Below the pieces are notes generated by a model that saw only the letters and a list, made by a program, of their open reading frames with translations, did not search any database and was not told where the DNA came from. The translations under genes were made by a program, and so were the position numbers. 6,935 nt of DNA, taken from contig CAVJCT010000012.1 in the NCBI GenBank assembly GCA_963648205.1, forward strand, positions 1 to 6,935. The letters run 5' to 3'. The stretch is from UBA1181 sp963648205. Lineage in GTDB: Bacteria > Bacteroidota > Bacteroidia > Bacteroidales > Paludibacteraceae. Positions 5,539-6,935 of the stretch are shown here, piece by piece (position 1 is the first letter of the stretch; the number at the start of each line of letters is the position of its first letter).

Positions 5539-6935
5539 ATGCTTACAGAAAAACAACAAAAAGCCGCTGCTGCTGATTTTGCCTCTCGCTGGCAAGGCCG
5601 CGGCTATGAAAAAGGCGAGAGCCAGAGCTTCTGGATCGACCTCCTCTCCAACGTCTTCGGCGTGGAGACTCCTACGGAATTTATTCGCTTCGAACAACAG
5701 GTGATGCTCGACCACACCTCGTTCATCGACGCTATGATACCTGCCACGCACGTCATGATAGAACAAAAGTCTATCGGCAAAGACCTGCGACAACCTATCA
5801 AACAGAGCGACGGCACACTGCTCAAACCTATCGAACAGGCGCAACGCTACAGTGTCCACATCCCTTACTCCGAACGCCCTCGCTGGATCGTCATCTCCAA
5901 CTTCGCCGAGATCGACGTCTACGACCTCGAACATCCGCACGACGAGCCTCAACATATCTTGCTCGCCGACCTTGAACACGATTTCCACCGTCTGCGGTTC
6001 CTCGTAGACCAGGGTAGCGACCATATCCGCCGTGAGGAACAGGTGAGCTTGGAGGCGGGCGCCATCGTGGCTCGCATCTACGACGCGTTCCTGCCTGCCT
6101 ACGGCGATGAACCGACTGCCGAAGACCTCCGCCAACTCAACATCCTCTGCGTGCGACTCGTTTTCTGCCTCTATGCCGAGGATGCGGGCATCTTCCCGAA
6201 ACACGAGCAGTTTCACGACTTCCTCGCGCAGTTCCCCACTGCCGACCTCCGTATGTGGCTCGCTCAACTCTTCCAAACACTCAACACGCCGGCTGAGAAA
6301 CGCGACCGCTTTATGCGCGAAGACCTCATGGCGTTCCCTTACACCAACGGCGGACTCTTTGCCGAGACCGTCAACATACCGCCTTTCACCGATGAGTTGC
6401 GCGACGTGTTGCTGACGCACGCCTCGCAGGATTTCGACTGGAGTGCCATCTCGCCAACCATCTTCGGAGCAGTGTTCGAAAGCACCCTCAACCCCGAGAC
6501 GCGCCGTAGTGGGGGGATGCACTACACCAGCATCGAGAACATCCATCGCGTGATTGACCCGCTCTTCCTCGACGACCTTCAACACGAGTTCGACGAGATC
6601 ATGGAGACGAAAGACTTGCGCCGCCGCACCGTCAAACTCAAGGAGATGCAGCAACGCATGGCAAGCCTTACCTTCTTCGATCCCGCTTGTGGTTCGGGCA
6701 ACTTCCTCACCGAGACCTACCTCTCGCTCCGCCGTTTGGAGAACAAGATGTTGTGCGCCATCAACCAGGTGGAACCCTTCGATATGTTTGTCAACCCCAT
6801 CAAAGTCTCCATCCACCAGTTCTATGGCATCGAGATCAACGACTTTGCAGTAACCGTTGCCACCACTGCCCTCTGGATCTCGGAGGCGCAGACTATGCAA
6901 GAGACCGAGAAGATCATCCACCACGACATCGACTT
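5539..6935 (+). CDS. MmeI-like fused restriction endonuclease / DNA methyltransferase, 3' end beyond window
   Basis: The frame is open from ATG 5539 through the window edge (465 codons, no stop). The N-terminal part starts with WQGRGYEKGESQSFWIDLLS (18-37) and carries a PD-(D/E)XK-type core: D64 in FIDAM, then E75-Q76-K77, spaced much as in MmeI. A helical connector follows (about 170-330). The adenine-methyltransferase domain begins with SAM-binding motif I DPACGSGNF (381-389) and an acidic motif II-like YGIEINDFAV (429-438). The catalytic NPPY and the target-recognition domain would lie beyond the edge. This matches Type IIL/IIG single-chain enzymes, in which one polypeptide both cuts and methylates, usually adenine on one strand. 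Base use is strikingly more G/C-rich, with C-ending codons, than in the upstream genes, consistent with transfer. A solitary-methylase or BREX PglX-like role is less likely given the nuclease residues. Confidence 0.92.
   Translation, partial: MLTEKQQKAAAADFASRWQGRGYEKGESQSFWIDLLSNVFGVETPTEFIRFEQQVMLDHTSFIDAMIPATHVMIEQKSIGKDLRQPIKQSDGTLLKPIEQAQRYSVHIPYSERPRWIVISNFAEIDVYDLEHPHDEPQHILLADLEHDFHRLRFLVDQGSDHIRREEQVSLEAGAIVARIYDAFLPAYGDEPTAEDLRQLNILCVRLVFCLYAEDAGIFPKHEQFHDFLAQFPTADLRMWLAQLFQTLNTPAEKRDRFMREDLMAFPYTNGGLFAETVNIPPFTDELRDVLLTHASQDFDWSAISPTIFGAVFESTLNPETRRSGGMHYTSIENIHRVIDPLFLDDLQHEFDEIMETKDLRRRTVKLKEMQQRMASLTFFDPACGSGNFLTETYLSLRRLENKMLCAINQVEPFDMFVNPIKVSIHQFYGIEINDFAVTVATTALWISEAQTMQETEKIIHHDID

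Noticed and set aside
5530..6924. 464-codon open frame on the minus strand
   Set aside because: It is antisense to the MmeI-like gene, which has clear family motifs in the plus frame. The minus product is low-complexity, acidic and Val/Glu/Asp/Leu-rich, typical of the complement of a GC-biased gene.
1..6935. CRISPR arrays, tRNA or rRNA genes, insertion sequences, attachment sites
   Set aside because: No regularly spaced short repeats, no cloverleaf or rRNA-like segments, no transposase or terminal inverted repeats, and no recognisable att sites were seen on either strand.

Overview
The window looks like an accessory region of a Bacteroidales-type genome (Bacteroides/Prevotella relatives). 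The evidence is promoters of the Bacteroidota form (TTTG, about 19 bp, then TAnnTTTG), a lipoprotein with an acidic stretch after the lipid-bearing cysteine, A/T-rich leaders with weak Shine-Dalgarno sequences, and protein families typical of gut Bacteroidales. No genus can be assigned.

Layout, left to right. (1) Bases 1-960 hold the 3' part of an AAA-ATPase-like/PD-(D/E)XK nuclease-family gene, cut by the window edge. (2) Bases 961-1285 are non-coding, with a possible promoter, a run of eight C, a small hairpin and a good intrinsic terminator. (3) Bases 1286-4601 hold a tandem pair of closely related exported proteins, each with about three InlB-type (Listeria-Bacteroides, Flg_new) repeats followed by a C-terminal domain resembling the C-type-lectin/formylglycine-enzyme fold. 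(4) A 21-bp perfect hairpin at 4638-4686 separates the pair from a convergent lipoprotein gene (4759-5331, minus strand). (5) Bases 5332-5538 hold two divergent promoters. (6) From 5539 past the right edge runs an MmeI-like fused restriction endonuclease/DNA methyltransferase on the plus strand. It has no stop codon inside the window.

The main find is in the tandem pair. Their last ~60 codons differ in a pattern diagnostic of diversity-generating retroelement (DGR) variable regions. Of 30 base differences in 135 bp, 27 fall at codon positions 1 or 2, almost all in NNC/NNT codons that can be derived from AAC/AAT. The intervening codons are unchanged, and the block ends in a 20-bp identical GC-rich stretch that resembles an IMH. 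No reverse transcriptase, Avd or template repeat is in the window, so these would be remote targets served in trans. The second copy also carries a one-base deletion just after its signal peptide, which cuts the secretion signal off from the body.

Taken together, the locus looks like a surface-display diversification cassette (repeat stalk plus hypervariable lectin-like tip) embedded among defence or mobile-element-associated genes.
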